From positions 167,635-231,634 of the forward strand of contig NZ_AGUF01000042.1 in assembly GCF_000236785.1 (NCBI RefSeq): a stretch of DNA of 64,000 bases, written 5' to 3'. Each line of letters starts with the position of its first letter. Position 1 is the stretch's first letter. The translations under genes and the position numbers were made by a program. Of this stretch, positions 9,435 to 18,509 are shown in pieces. This DNA is from Achromobacter arsenitoxydans SY8 (GTDB lineage Bacteria > Pseudomonadota > Gammaproteobacteria > Burkholderiales > Burkholderiaceae_B). The notes under the pieces are model-generated. The model ran no database searches. It was not told the DNA's origin and was given only the letters and a program-made list of their open reading frames with translations.

Positions 9435-10268
9435 ATGTTGCGCTGGCTCAAGGGCCGGGGCGCCCGCCCCTCCGCGGTGGCCGACATGCAGGCCCGAATC
9501 CCGCCGGAACTCTGGCGGCAGGTGCTGGACGCCCACCCATTCCTGGCGGCGCTGACCGCCGACGAAGCCGCCCAGCTGCAGGCGCGCTCCGCCTGGCTGC
9601 TGGCCAGCAAGACCATCAACGGCGCGCAGGGCCTGGAGGTCTCGGACTTCATGCGCCTGTCCATCGCGGCGCAGGCCAGCCTGCCCATCCTGAACCTCGC
9701 GCCGGAACTGTACGAAGGCTGGGACGAGATCATCGTCTATCCGGCGAGCTTCCGCATTCCGCGTTCGCGCCAGGACGAGGACGGCGTGGTCCATGAATAC
9801 ATCGAGGACGCCGCCGGCGAAGCCTGGGAAGGCGGCCCGCTGGTGCTCTCCTGGGAAGACACCCAGCTTTCCGAAGGCGGCTTCAACGTGGTCATTCACG
9901 AATTCGCCCACAAACTGGACCTGCGCTCGGGCTATGCGGACGGCATGCCGTCGCTGGCGGCTCACCCCGAACTGAATCCCCAAGCCTGGCGCCGCGTGCA
10001 GGATAACAGCCTGGACCGTTTCATCGCTGCGGTGGATGCGGTAGAGGCCGCCATCCCGCGCGACGTCGATCCCGAAAGCGAGGACGCCGACGCCTGGTAC
10101 GGCCAATTGCCCATGGATCCCTACGCCGCCACGGACGAGGCGGAGTTCTTCGCGGTCAGTTCGGAACACTTCTTCGTGGACCCTTACCCCATGCAGCAGG
10201 CGCTGCCGGAATGGTATGCAATGCTGCGGGCCTACTACCGCCAGGACCCCATGGAGCGCTACGCATGA
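9435..10268 (+). CDS. mtfA: MtfA-like zinc peptidase (M90 family)
   Basis: In E. coli, MtfA binds the glucose repressor Mlc and has aminopeptidase activity. The 277-residue product has the zincin motif HEFAHKLD (HEFAH 155-159) in the M90 context, with FFAVSSEHFF downstream supplying the third ligand region. A 5'-proximal ATG at 9435 follows AAGGAACC. The stop overlaps the start of the flavodoxin-like gene by 4 bp (ATGA), so the two are translationally coupled. No Mlc or PTS glucose gene is in the window, so the partner here is unknown. Confidence 0.9.
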   Translation: MLRWLKGRGARPSAVADMQARIPPELWRQVLDAHPFLAALTADEAAQLQARSAWLLASKTINGAQGLEVSDFMRLSIAAQASLPILNLAPELYEGWDEIIVYPASFRIPRSRQDEDGVVHEYIEDAAGEAWEGGPLVLSWEDTQLSEGGFNVVIHEFAHKLDLRSGYADGMPSLAAHPELNPQAWRRVQDNSLDRFIAAVDAVEAAIPRDVDPESEDADAWYGQLPMDPYAATDEAEFFAVSSEHFFVDPYPMQQALPEWYAMLRAYYRQDPMERYA

Positions 10269-10774
10269 AGCAGTTGCTCATCGTCTGGCATTCGCGCACC
10301 GGTGCGGCGCAGCAGATGGCGCAGGCCGCCGCGCGCGGGGCCGCGGCCGCGGCCAGCGGCCTGGAGCTGGCCGACGCATTGCGGATCGAAATGCGATACG
10401 CGCCGGACGCCGACGCCGGCGCGCTGCTGGCCAGCCAGGGCTACCTGTTCTGCGCCCCGGAGAACCTGGCCAGCCTGAGCGGCGAAATGAAGGAATTCTT
10501 CGACCGCAACTACTACGCCGTGCTGGACCGCATACAGGGCCTGCCCTACGCCGCGATGATCAGCGCGGGCAGCGACGGCTCGGGCGCGGCGCGGCAGATT
10601 GAGCGCATCTGCACGGGCTGGCGCCTGAACGCCGTGGCGCCTGCCCTCATCGTCAACATGGGCGCGCAGACGGCCGAGCAGATCCTGGCGCCCAAGACGG
10701 TGACGCAAGCCGACCTGACCCGCTGCGAGGAACTGGGCGGGCTGCTGGCGGGCATGATGCTGATGGGCGCGTGA
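10265..10774 (+). CDS. Flavodoxin-like / NAD(P)H:FMN reductase-type protein
   Basis: The 169-residue protein begins with a flavodoxin-type FMN loop (LIVWHSRTGAAQQMA). It has a second flavin loop around SQGYLFCAPENLASLSGEMKEFFDR and SAGSDGSG further on, resembling WrbA/NADPH-dependent FMN reductases. The start ATG at 10265 overlaps the mtfA stop; a longer frame from 10211 lies inside mtfA and is rejected. Likely a soluble flavin redox enzyme; substrate unknown. Confidence 0.8.
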   Translation: MKQLLIVWHSRTGAAQQMAQAAARGAAAAASGLELADALRIEMRYAPDADAGALLASQGYLFCAPENLASLSGEMKEFFDRNYYAVLDRIQGLPYAAMISAGSDGSGAARQIERICTGWRLNAVAPALIVNMGAQTAEQILAPKTVTQADLTRCEELGGLLAGMMLMGA

Positions 10775-10797
10775 CGCGATGCGGACGGACACTCGCG

Positions 10798-10827
10798 AAA
10801 AAAAAGTCCGGCGTTGCCGGACTTTCT
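10798..10827. terminator. Bidirectional Rho-independent terminator
   Basis: A perfect 10-bp stem (10803-10812 with 10816-10825) has a GTT loop between convergent genes. Eight A precede it (10798-10805), giving a T8 tract for the minus-strand ridA transcript. TTTCTT follows on the plus strand for the mtfA unit. Confidence 0.9.
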
Positions 10828-10867
10828 TATGCTCGCTTCAGGCCCCGGAGGGCCGGCGCGGCAGGCC

Positions 10868-11218
10868 TCAGATGGCGGCCGTGACGACGATCTCGACCTT
10901 GTAGTCGGGATTGGCCAGGCGGGCCTCGACGGTGGCACGCGGAGGCGAATTGCCGTCAGCGACCCAGGCGTCCCACGCCTTGTTCATGCCGTCGAATTCC
11001 TTCATGTTGGCCACGTAGATCTGAGCCATCAGGATCTTGGTCTTGTCGGTGCCGGCCTCGGCCAGCAGGCGGTCGATCGTGGCGAGCACTTGCTCGGTCT
11101 GGCCAGTGATGTCCAGCGTGGCGTCGTCCGGCACCTGGCCGGCCAGATAGGCAACGCCGTTGTAGACGGCCATGTCCGACAGGCGCTTGGCGACGTGGAA
11201 GCGCTTGATGCTGCTCAT
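10868..11218 (-). CDS. RidA/YjgF family protein (enamine/imine deaminase)
   Basis: RidA proteins hydrolyse reactive 2-aminoacrylate and related imines formed by PLP enzymes. This 116-residue member has the family core, including AYLAGQVPDD early on and PPRATVEARLANPDYKVEI near the end; the Arg in PPRATVE matches the catalytic, substrate-carboxylate-binding arginine. The N-terminus (SSIKRFHVAKRLSDMAVYNG) fits a RidA-like subfamily rather than canonical RidA. It is monocistronic, ending in the shared terminator; pncB ends 66 bp upstream of its start on the same strand. Confidence 0.88.
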   Translation of the reverse strand: MSSIKRFHVAKRLSDMAVYNGVAYLAGQVPDDATLDITGQTEQVLATIDRLLAEAGTDKTKILMAQIYVANMKEFDGMNKAWDAWVADGNSPPRATVEARLANPDYKVEIVVTAAI

Positions 11219-11284
11219 GAATAATCCCCTAGAGTCGTTTGGGTTGGTTGGAACAAGGAATCCGCAATTTACCGCGAGCCGGGC

Positions 11285-12460
11285 TCAAGCGGGCGGCAAT
11301 TGGAACACCTGGCGCAGATAGGCCAGGTATGCCGGGTCGTCGCACATGGTTTTTTCAGGCGCATCCGAGACCTTGGCCACCGGCTGCCCGTTGCAACGGA
11401 CCATCTTCATGACGATCTGCAGCGGTTCGTGGCCCAGGTCGTTGGTGAGGTTCGTGCCGATGCCGAAGGACACCTTGCAGCGGCCGGAAAACTGCCGGGC
11501 CAGTTCGATAGCCCGCGGGAAAGTCAGCGAGTCCGAGAACACCAGCGTCTTGGCGCGCGGATCGACGCGGTTCTTGCGGTAGTGCTCAAGCAGACGCTCG
11601 CCCCAGATGAAAGGGTCGCCGGAATCATGGCGGGCGCCGTCGAACAGCTTGCAGAAATACATGTCGAAGTCGCGCAGGAAGGCATCCATGCCATAGACGT
11701 CGGACAGCGCGATGCCCAGATCGCCGCGATATTCCTTGGCCCAGACTTCCAGCGCGAACACCTGCGAATCGCGCAGGCGCGGCCCCAGCGCCTGGCAGGC
11801 CTGCAGGTATTCATGGCCCATCGTGCCCAGCGGCAGCACGTCGTGCTCCTTGGCCAGCAGCACGTTGCTGGTGCCGGCAAAGTGCGGCCCCATCTCGGCC
11901 TTCATGGTGGACACGATTTCTTCGTGCCAGACCTTGGAGAAGCGGCGGCGCGTGCCGTACTCGGCCACGCGGAAATCCTCCAGCGCCGGGTCGTCCAGCA
12001 CCAGGTGCATCTTGGACTGCAGGCGCTTGCGGCCTTCGGCCCAGTCCGGGTGCTTGCGGGTATTGCGGAAATAGACCTCGTTGACGATGGCCAGCACCGG
12101 GATCTCGAAGAGGATCGTGTGCAGCCACGGCCCCTTGACCTCGATGCTGATTTCGCCGGGCCCTTCGCCTTCGCCGATGTGGATGCAGCGCTCGGGCATG
12201 TGGAAGAGTTCGAGGAAATCCACGAAGTCGCTTTTGATAAAGCGCAAGCCGCCCAAATATTTAAGTTCGTCTTCCGTGAAGCGCAACTGGCAGAGCTGGT
12301 GCACTTCCTGGCGGATTTCGTCCAGATAGGGACGCAAATCCACGCCCTTTGTGCGGCATTTGTACCGGTACTCGACCTGGGCAGCGGGAAAATGATGCAG
12401 GACCACCTGCATCATGCTGAACTTATACAGGTCGGTGTCGAGCAGCGAAGTAATAATCAT
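11285..12460 (-). CDS. pncB: Nicotinate phosphoribosyltransferase
   Basis: PncB converts nicotinate plus PRPP to nicotinate mononucleotide in NAD salvage. The 391-residue product begins [18 protein letters not shown], as in proteobacterial PncB, and contains [25 protein letters not shown] and HDSGDP, all typical of the NAPRTase fold and active site. A longer frame (to 13054) runs antisense to fdxA and is rejected. The start at 12460 gives the family length. Divergent from fdxA with a 156-bp shared upstream region. Confidence 0.96.
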   Translation of the reverse strand: MIITSLLDTDLYKFSMMQVVLHHFPAAQVEYRYKCRTKGVDLRPYLDEIRQEVHQLCQLRFTEDELKYLGGLRFIKSDFVDFLELFHMPERCIHIGEGEGPGEISIEVKGPWLHTILFEIPVLAIVNEVYFRNTRKHPDWAEGRKRLQSKMHLVLDDPALEDFRVAEYGTRRRFSKVWHEEIVSTMKAEMGPHFAGTSNVLLAKEHDVLPLGTMGHEYLQACQALGPRLRDSQVFALEVWAKEYRGDLGIALSDVYGMDAFLRDFDMYFCKLFDGARHDSGDPFIWGERLLEHYRKNRVDPRAKTLVFSDSLTFPRAIELARQFSGRCKVSFGIGTNLTNDLGHEPLQIVMKMVRCNGQPVAKVSDAPEKTMCDDPAYLAYLRQVFQLPPA

Positions 12461-12543
12461 GATTGCGCGTTTCGTTTCGCGACACCATAGCATAGAGCAG
12501 ACGCCCTTCGGCACGTTGGGCCCCTCTGTCAATACGGGTATTG

Positions 12544-12573
12544 CCGACACATCGTCGCGGCATTGGGTAAAAT
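12544..12573 (+). promoter_or_regulatory. Possible sigma-70 promoter for fdxA
   Basis: CCGACA (12544-12549) and TAAAAT (12568-12573) are separated by 18 bp, about 44 bp before the fdxA start. The -10 matches 5/6 and the -35 4/6 of consensus. This is sequence resemblance only. Confidence 0.35.
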
Positions 12574-12616
12574 CCGCCCAACAAGACACAAATGCCGCTG
12601 AGCCCGGAGTTCCTGA

Positions 12617-12940
12617 ATGACCCACGTAGTCACCGAAAACTGTATCAAGTGCAAGTACACCGATTGCGTAGACGTGTGCCCGGTGGACTGTTTTCGTGAG
12701 GGTCCGAACTTCCTCGTGATCGACCCCGACGAATGCATCGACTGCGCCGTCTGCATCCCGGAATGCCCGGCCAATGCGATCTACGCCGAAGAAGACGTGC
12801 CGCAGGACCAGCTGAATTTCATCGCGCTGAACGCCGAACTCTCCCCCGAGTTCGCCAGCATCAGCCGCGCCAAGAAGCCCCTGCCGGACGCCGACGACTG
12901 GAACGGCAAGCAGGACAAGCTGCAATACCTGGAAAAATAA
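12617..12940 (+). CDS. fdxA: Ferredoxin FdxA (3Fe-4S/4Fe-4S type)
   Basis: A small soluble electron carrier of 107 residues with two cluster motifs, [18 protein letters not shown] and [12 protein letters not shown], in the 7Fe ferredoxin arrangement. The C-terminal extension (about 40 residues) is normal for FdxA. It is followed 49 bp later by a ferredoxin-NADP+ reductase, which probably reduces or oxidises it. Confidence 0.95.
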   Translation: MTHVVTENCIKCKYTDCVDVCPVDCFREGPNFLVIDPDECIDCAVCIPECPANAIYAEEDVPQDQLNFIALNAELSPEFASISRAKKPLPDADDWNGKQDKLQYLEK

Positions 12941-12989
12941 TCCGCGAGCGCCGGCCGCATTCCTGGCGGCCGCGCCGCGCGGTGCCCCG

Positions 12990-13790
12990 ATGACCGACGA
13001 CTCCAAATACACGCGCCAGACCATCACCAGCGTCCATACCTGGGTGCCGGACAAGCTGTTCTCCGTGCGCGTGACGCGGGACGACGCCTACTCGTTCCTG
13101 CCGGGCCAGTTCGCCCGCGTCGGCCTGCCCGACGCGCAAGACCCCAACGGTCCGCCCACGCTGTGGCGCGCGTACTCCATGGTTTCTGCCCCGCACGAGC
13201 CCTGGCTGGAGTTCTATTCCATCGTGGTCCCGGAAGGCCTGTTCAGCCCGCGCATGGCGCGCCTGCGGCCCGGCGACGCCCTCTATGTCGAAAAGGCGCC
13301 GTACGGCTTCCTGACGCTCGAGCGCTTCGCGCCGGGCGGCGACCTGTGGCTGCTGGCCTCGGGCACCGGCCTGTCGGCCTACCTTTCCATCCTGCGCGAT
13401 CCCGCCGTGTGGCGCGCCTATCGCCGCATCATCCTGGTGCACGGCGTACGCACCGCCGCTGAGCTCGCCTATCGGGACGAAATCGAATCCTGGCGCCGCA
13501 ACCCCGAGCTTTCCGAGCTGTTCGCCGCCGATCCCGGCAAGCTGGTCTACCTGCCGATCGCCACGCGCGAAACGCTGCCCGGCGCGCCCCAAGAACGCAT
13601 CACCACCCTCATCGCCGATGGCCGCCTGGAGCAATTGGCCGGCTCCCCCCTGGATCCCGAATCCGCCAAGGTCATGCTGTGCGGCAACCCCGCCATGCTG
13701 GCCGACGCCCGCAAGCTGCTGGGCGAACGCGGTTTCAAACCCGGCCGGCGGGGCGTCCCGGGCAATCTTGCGGTAGAAAACTACTGGTGA
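12990..13790 (+). CDS. fpr: Ferredoxin-NADP+ reductase
   Basis: The 266-residue flavoenzyme exchanges electrons between NADPH and ferredoxin/flavodoxin. The FAD-binding motif appears as RAYSMVSAP and [14 protein letters not shown]. The NADP-binding half has [15 protein letters not shown] and [12 protein letters not shown], and it ends in a short aromatic tail (VENYW), as in bacterial Fpr. Direct neighbour of fdxA on the same strand. Confidence 0.93.
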   Translation: MTDDSKYTRQTITSVHTWVPDKLFSVRVTRDDAYSFLPGQFARVGLPDAQDPNGPPTLWRAYSMVSAPHEPWLEFYSIVVPEGLFSPRMARLRPGDALYVEKAPYGFLTLERFAPGGDLWLLASGTGLSAYLSILRDPAVWRAYRRIILVHGVRTAAELAYRDEIESWRRNPELSELFAADPGKLVYLPIATRETLPGAPQERITTLIADGRLEQLAGSPLDPESAKVMLCGNPAMLADARKLLGERGFKPGRRGVPGNLAVENYW

Positions 13791-14001
13791 TCTGGCACTG
13801 TCCGGCTTAGTGCGTAAATCCTCCTTTTGGTATCTCCGCAAGGCATAAAACCCGCCCTAAACTGGTGCCAAATGCATTACGGGTCGCTTTTTAGCAACAA
13901 AAACCGGGACTTTGCCGGACATTCTTCAGTCTGATTGGAAATATCGTTACGCCCCGGAGCAATAATCGGGGCACACGCACGACCCAGAAGGACTCCCCGA
14001 A

Positions 14002-15228
14002 ATGCTGTACCAATTGCACGAAATGCAGCGCGCCTTCCTGACTCCGTTTGCTGCATTCACGGACGCCGGTTCCCAGCTGTTCTCCAGCCCCTACAGCCCG
14101 CTCGCCTACACCCCGATTTCCCGCCAGATGGCCGCCGGATACGAGCTGATGACCCGTATCGGCAAGGAATACCAAAAGCCCGCCTGGAATCTCCCCGCCA
14201 CCCAGATCGACGGCAAGTCCGCCCGCGTGATCGAGGCCGGGGTGCTGGACAAGCCGTTCTGCCGCCTGGTGCATTTCCAACGCGACGTCCGCCTCGCTGG
14301 CAAGAATGACCCGAAGGTGCTGCTGGTCGCTCCGATGTCGGGGCATCACGCCACCCTGCTGCGCGACACCGTGCGCGCCCTGCTGCCTGCTCATGACGTC
14401 TACGTCACGGACTGGGTCGACGCCCGCATGGTGCCGCTGTCGGCCGGACCGTTCCACCTGAACGACTACGTCCGCTACGTCCAGGACTTCATCCGCCACC
14501 TGGGCCCGGACGTCCACGTCATTTCCGTCTGCCAGCCCACTGTGCCGGTGCTGGCCGCCGTATCCCTGATGGCCACCGCCAACGATCCCTGCCAGCCCCG
14601 CAGCATGGTGATGATGGGCGGTCCCATTGATCCGCGCCAGTCGCCCACGCAGGTCAACCGCCTGGCCACGACCAAGCCCTACGCCTGGTTCGAAAACCAG
14701 GTCATCCACCCCGTGCCGCCGCGCTATCCGGGAGCGGGCCGCAAGGTCTACCCGGGTTTCCTGCAGCACGCGGGGTTCATGGCCATGAATCCCGACCGCC
14801 ATATGAAGTCGCATTACGACTTCTACCTGGACCTGCTGCGCGGCGACGACAGCGACGCCGAGGCGCATCGCCGCTTCTACGACGAATACAACGCGGTCCT
14901 GGACATGCCGGCCGAGTTCTACCTGGACACGATCCGCATGGTGTTCCAGGATTTCGCGCTGCCCAACGGCACCTGGGAAGTGGACGGCCAACTGGTGCGC
15001 CCCGCCGACATCAAGAACGTCGCCCTGTTCACCATCGAAGGCGAACTTGACGATATTTCGGGCCAGGGCCAGACGCGCGCCGCGATCAAGCTGTGCAAGA
15101 ACATCCCGGCCGAGCGCAAGTCGCACTACACCGCGCCCAACTGCGGCCATTACGGCATTTTTTCGGGCCGGCGATGGCGCGAAATGATCTGTCCTAAAAT
15201 TGCGGAGTTCATCCGGCAATCGGCATAA
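14002..15228 (+). CDS. phaZ: Intracellular polyhydroxybutyrate depolymerase
   Basis: Intracellular PhaZ mobilises stored polyhydroxybutyrate granules. The 408-residue protein matches the short-chain-length i-PhaZ1 type of Cupriavidus, where the nucleophile is Cys: here VISVCQP with Cys177. The likely Asp is in EGELDD and the His in NCGHYGIFSG near the C-terminus. No signal peptide is seen, consistent with cytoplasmic action. AGAAGGA nine bases before the ATG serves as the ribosome site. In the 211-bp upstream region I see an A/T-rich stretch and a weak 6-bp inverted repeat at 13951-13972, but no clear promoter. Confidence 0.92.
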   Translation: MLYQLHEMQRAFLTPFAAFTDAGSQLFSSPYSPLAYTPISRQMAAGYELMTRIGKEYQKPAWNLPATQIDGKSARVIEAGVLDKPFCRLVHFQRDVRLAGKNDPKVLLVAPMSGHHATLLRDTVRALLPAHDVYVTDWVDARMVPLSAGPFHLNDYVRYVQDFIRHLGPDVHVISVCQPTVPVLAAVSLMATANDPCQPRSMVMMGGPIDPRQSPTQVNRLATTKPYAWFENQVIHPVPPRYPGAGRKVYPGFLQHAGFMAMNPDRHMKSHYDFYLDLLRGDDSDAEAHRRFYDEYNAVLDMPAEFYLDTIRMVFQDFALPNGTWEVDGQLVRPADIKNVALFTIEGELDDISGQGQTRAAIKLCKNIPAERKSHYTAPNCGHYGIFSGRRWREMICPKIAEFIRQSA

Positions 15229-15300
15229 GAGCGGCGCCACGCCGTCCGCCAGGCAACGCGGGCAAACACCCGCGCCGCCGGCAGCCTGATCCGTTTCCAC

Positions 15301-15325
15301 GGGGCCCGAGCGGCCCCTTTTCTTT
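15301..15325 (+). terminator. Rho-independent terminator after phaZ
   Basis: A GGGGCC / GGCCCC stem with a 5-nt loop (15301-15317) is followed by TTTTCTTTT, just before rnfB. Confidence 0.85.
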
Positions 15326-15337
15326 TATTGGCTTTAC

Positions 15338-15982
15338 ATGTCCTGTCGCTCACTTGCCGACCGCATCGACGCCTTGCTGCCCCAGACGCAATGCACCAAG
15401 TGCGGGTACGACGGCTGCCGGCCCTATGCCGACGCCATCGCCGAAGGCGCCGCCCCGATCAACCGCTGCCCGCCCGGCGGCGACGACGGCATCGCGGCGC
15501 TTTCCGAACTGCTCGGCGTGCCGGCCCTGCCGCTGGACCTTGCCCGGGGCGAGCCCGGCCCGCTGCTGGTCGCCCGCATCGACGAATCCCATTGCATCGG
15601 CTGTACGCTGTGCATCCAGGCCTGTCCGGTGGATGCCATCGTGGGCGCCAACAAGCACATGCACACCGTGCTGGAAGACTGGTGCACCGGCTGCGACCTC
15701 TGCGTGGCTCCCTGTCCCGTGGACTGCATTCAGATGGTGCCTGCGGGACGCGCCTGGAGCGCCCAGGACGCCGCCGTCAGCCGCCAACGGCACCGCAGCC
15801 ACCTGGCGCGCGCGGAACGCCTGGCGGCCGATAACGCGCGCCTGATGGCGCCCGAGACGCCGGACGTCCCCGCTGCCGCGGCGCCCGCCGCCGACGATGC
15901 GCAGAAAGAAGACCGCAAACGCTCGGCCATCGAATCCGCCCTGGCCCGCGCCCGTGCGCGCCGCAACCCCACGCAGCCATGA
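15338..15982 (+). CDS. rnfB: RnfB-like iron-sulfur protein, soluble form
   Basis: The 214-residue protein has the RnfB Fe-S domain at once at its start (C19, C22, C27, C44), then two 4Fe-4S motifs, [12 protein letters not shown] and [12 protein letters not shown], and an Ala-rich charged tail. Classical RnfB has an N-terminal membrane anchor of about 25 residues; none is present. No rnfA/C/D/G/E is adjacent. It may therefore act as a stand-alone polyferredoxin rather than in the Rnf membrane complex. It overlaps nth by 4 bp (ATGA), so it is translationally coupled to the Fe-S DNA glycosylase. Confidence 0.88.
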   Translation: MSCRSLADRIDALLPQTQCTKCGYDGCRPYADAIAEGAAPINRCPPGGDDGIAALSELLGVPALPLDLARGEPGPLLVARIDESHCIGCTLCIQACPVDAIVGANKHMHTVLEDWCTGCDLCVAPCPVDCIQMVPAGRAWSAQDAAVSRQRHRSHLARAERLAADNARLMAPETPDVPAAAAPAADDAQKEDRKRSAIESALARARARRNPTQP

Positions 15983-16614
15983 ACGCAGCCAAACGCCGAG
16001 AAATCTTCGCCCGCCTGCAGGCGGCCAACCCCCACCCGACGACCGAACTGGAATACGACACGCCATTCCAGTTGCTGATCGCAGTGCTGTTATCGGCGCA
16101 GGCCACCGATAAGTCCGTCAACATCGCCACGCGCAAGTTCTTTCCGCAGTACGGCACGCCAGAAGCGCTGCTGGCATTGGGCGAGGAAGGCCTGTCGGAC
16201 TACATCAAGACCATCGGCCTGTACCGCACCAAGGCGAAGAACACGATCGCCACCTGCAGGATCCTCATCGAACAACATCGCGGCCAGGTGCCGCAGACGC
16301 GCGAAGCGCTGGAAGCCCTGCCGGGCGTGGGACGCAAGACCGCGAACGTGGTGCTCAACACCGCGTTCGGCCAACCCACGATGGCCGTCGACACGCACAT
16401 ATTCCGCGTGTCCAACCGCACCGGTATCGCGCCCGGCAAAAACGTGCTGGAAGTCGAGCAGAAACTCGAAAAATTCGTGCCTCGCGAATATATGCAGGAC
16501 GCCCATCACTGGCTCATCCTGCAAGGCCGCTACGTCTGCGTCGCGCGCAAGCCAAAATGCCCCCAATGCGGCATTTCCGATCTCTGCGAATTCAAACAGA
16601 AAACCCCTGCATGA
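15979..16614 (+). CDS. nth: Endonuclease III
   Basis: Nth removes oxidised pyrimidines and nicks the abasic site. The 211-residue protein has the helix-hairpin-helix [12 protein letters not shown] with the catalytic lysine (GRKTA), the catalytic Asp in AVDTHIFRV, and the C-terminal 4Fe-4S loop with Cys spacing 6-2-5 ([17 protein letters not shown]). It overlaps rnfB, an association repeated in many proteobacteria. Confidence 0.97.
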   Translation: MNAAKRREIFARLQAANPHPTTELEYDTPFQLLIAVLLSAQATDKSVNIATRKFFPQYGTPEALLALGEEGLSDYIKTIGLYRTKAKNTIATCRILIEQHRGQVPQTREALEALPGVGRKTANVVLNTAFGQPTMAVDTHIFRVSNRTGIAPGKNVLEVEQKLEKFVPREYMQDAHHWLILQGRYVCVARKPKCPQCGISDLCEFKQKTPA

Positions 16615-16693
16615 TGGATCCGGCCTTGCGCCGGCATCCGCCTGGAGGCGAGCGATAAACCGGGTTTTCCCTCGCCCGCTAATGCATTGCATG

Positions 16694-16707
16694 TTGATGA
16701 CGATCAA
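16694..16707. promoter_or_regulatory. Perfect FNR/ANR-family box
   Basis: TTGATGACGATCAA matches TTGAT-N4-ATCAA exactly and extends to an 8-bp perfect inverted repeat (16691-16710). It is the recognition site of FNR/ANR/DNR-type oxygen- or NO-responsive activators. It lies 261 bp before the first gene of the downstream operon. Confidence 0.75.
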
Positions 16708-16767
16708 CATTATTTTGCTGCGATGCATTGCCATATTGGAAAGGCTTTCTACCCTTGCAGGCACAGC

Positions 16768-16787
16768 ATTGTCGGCATGCCGACAAT
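16768..16787. promoter_or_regulatory. 20-bp perfect palindrome, probable operator
   Basis: The half-site ATTGTCGGCA is followed directly by its exact reverse complement. The symmetry and length suggest binding by a dimeric repressor, possibly GntR-like, but no regulator gene is adjacent. It lies just downstream of the predicted transcription start, a repressing position. Confidence 0.6.
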
Positions 16788-16967
16788 TCACCTTTCCGCA
16801 GTGCAAAACCTATGACAAACCCTCATGGAATTTTGATTGCGACGTCCGCATACTCGCCGGCAACTCATAAGAAAACTAAGCCCTCGGATAGTTTTCCCGA
16901 CCCTGCGGGGGCCTGACGCAATGACGCCAGGCGGAGTCCATATAAATACAACGCTGGTGCAGCGGAC

Positions 16968-17741
16968 ATGGATGACACAATCCTGGAGACAAAAGGCCTC
17001 ACCAAGGAATTCCGCGGTTTCGTCGCGGTCAATGGGGTCGACTTGCGTATCAAGCGGGGCGAGATTCATGCCTTGATCGGGCCTAACGGCGCGGGCAAGA
17101 CCACATGCTTCAACCTGCTGACGAAATTTCTCTCTCCCACTTCGGGCAGCATCAAGTTCAACGGTATCGACATTACCGGCGAGCGGCCCGCGCAGATCGC
17201 CCGGCGCGGCATCATCCGTTCATTTCAGATCTCGGCGGTGTTCCCACATCTGACCGTACTCGAGAACGTGCGGATCGGCCTGCAGCGCAAGACGGGGCTG
17301 TCGTACCACTTCTGGCAGAGCGACAAGCGACTGGCCGCATTGAACGAACCCGCGCGCGCCCTGCTCGACCAGGTGGACCTGGGCGGCTTCGCCGACGAGA
17401 CCACGGTCAACCTGCCGTACGGCCGCAAGCGCGCGCTGGAAATCGCCACGACGCTGGCGATGGAGCCCGAGCTCATGCTGCTGGACGAACCCACCCAGGG
17501 CATGGGCCACGAAGACGTGGACCGCGTCACGCAATTGATCAAGCGCGTCAGCGCCGGGCGCACCATCCTCATGGTGGAACACAACATGAATGTCGTGTCC
17601 TCCATCGCCAACACCATCACCGTGCTGGCGCGCGGTTCGGTGCTGGCTGAAGGATCCTACGCCGAAGTCTCCCGCCATCCGGCCGTGATGCAGGCATACA
17701 TGGGCACGACCGACGGCGAACTTCAAGGAGCGCACGCATGA
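16968..17741 (+). CDS. Liv-type ABC transporter ATPase (LivG-like), system 1
   Basis: One of two ATPases of a branched-chain-amino-acid-family (HAAT) importer. The 257-residue protein has Walker A GPNGAGKTT, the LivG-type signature region LPYGRKRALEIATTL in place of a strict LSGGQ, Walker B LLLDEPTQG and the switch His in VEHNM. The start at 16968 has only a weak upstream Shine-Dalgarno. It overlaps the next ATPase by 4 bp. The order ATPase-ATPase-receptor-permease-permease differs from the other two Liv systems in the window. Confidence 0.93.
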   Translation: MDDTILETKGLTKEFRGFVAVNGVDLRIKRGEIHALIGPNGAGKTTCFNLLTKFLSPTSGSIKFNGIDITGERPAQIARRGIIRSFQISAVFPHLTVLENVRIGLQRKTGLSYHFWQSDKRLAALNEPARALLDQVDLGGFADETTVNLPYGRKRALEIATTLAMEPELMLLDEPTQGMGHEDVDRVTQLIKRVSAGRTILMVEHNMNVVSSIANTITVLARGSVLAEGSYAEVSRHPAVMQAYMGTTDGELQGAHA

Positions 17742-18448
17742 GCACCCCCGCACTCGAAATCTCGGGCCTGCACGCCTGGTACGGGGAATCGCATATCCTG
17801 CACGGCGTGGACATGCGCGTGGGACAAGGCGAAGTCGTCACGCTGCTGGGGCGCAATGGCGCCGGCCGCACCACCACGCTGCGCGCGATTCTTGGCCTGA
17901 CCGGATCGCGCAAGGGCTCGGTGCGCATACACGGCACCGAGGCCATCGACCTGCCCACCTACAAGATCGCCCACCTGGGCGTCGGCTATTGCCCCGAAGA
18001 GCGCGGCATCTTCGCAAGCCTGTCTTGCGAAGAGAACCTGCTGCTTCCGCCCGTCGTGGGCTCGCTGGGCGGCGGCATGTCGCTCGCCGAGATCTACGAC
18101 ATGTTCCCCAACCTGCAAGAGCGCCGGAATTCCCCGGGCACGCGCTTGTCAGGCGGCGAACAGCAAATGCTCGCGGTGGCGCGCATCCTGCGCACCGGCG
18201 CGAACCTGCTGCTGCTGGACGAAATCTCCGAAGGCCTTGCGCCCGTCATCGTCCAGGCACTGGCGCGCATGATTACCGCGCTCAAACAACGCGGCTACAC
18301 CATCGTCATGGTGGAGCAGAACTTCCGATTCGCCGCGCCGCTGGCCGACCGCTTCTATGTCATGGAGCACGGGCAGATCGTCGAGCATTTCGAAGCCGCC
18401 GAACTTTCAGAAAAACAGGACACGCTCAACGAACTGCTGGGCGTCTAA
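17738..18448 (+). CDS. Liv-type ABC transporter ATPase (LivF-like), system 1, with altered Walker A
   Basis: Partner ATPase of 236 residues. The P-loop reads GRNGAGRTT: the invariant Walker A lysine is replaced by arginine (codon CGC at about 17877). The rest is intact: signature LSGGEQQMLAVARIL, LLLDEISEG as Walker B and VEQN as switch. The system may therefore hydrolyse ATP asymmetrically, relying on the LivG-like partner. It is coupled by ATGA overlap to the gene before, and the receptor follows after 61 bp. Confidence 0.92.
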   Translation: MSTPALEISGLHAWYGESHILHGVDMRVGQGEVVTLLGRNGAGRTTTLRAILGLTGSRKGSVRIHGTEAIDLPTYKIAHLGVGYCPEERGIFASLSCEENLLLPPVVGSLGGGMSLAEIYDMFPNLQERRNSPGTRLSGGEQQMLAVARILRTGANLLLLDEISEGLAPVIVQALARMITALKQRGYTIVMVEQNFRFAAPLADRFYVMEHGQIVEHFEAAELSEKQDTLNELLGV

Positions 18449-18509
18449 AACAACCTGTCATCCGCCGGAACCCCGGCAACACCACACCGTAGGGAAGAGG
18501 AGTCATCCC

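Larger units (their letters stand above)
16615..16967. other. 353-bp intergenic leader before the first Liv-type operon
   Basis: I see no supportable gene here. The stretch is AT-richer than its surroundings and holds an FNR/ANR-type box and a perfect 20-bp palindrome (listed separately). A CATATT hexamer at 16732-16737 could be a -10; it would place transcription start near 16742-16744, about 42-43 bp after the FNR box centre. A 34-codon frame starting at 16812 has no recognisable content. Confidence 0.7.

Noticed and set aside
12461-13054. N-terminal extension of pncB to 13054
   Set aside because: It would run antisense through fdxA and add about 200 residues not found in the family; the start at 12460 gives the normal length.
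16812-16916. Short 34-codon frame in the leader of Liv operon 1 as a leader peptide
   Set aside because: No ribosome site of note and no attenuator structure or codon bias to support translation.
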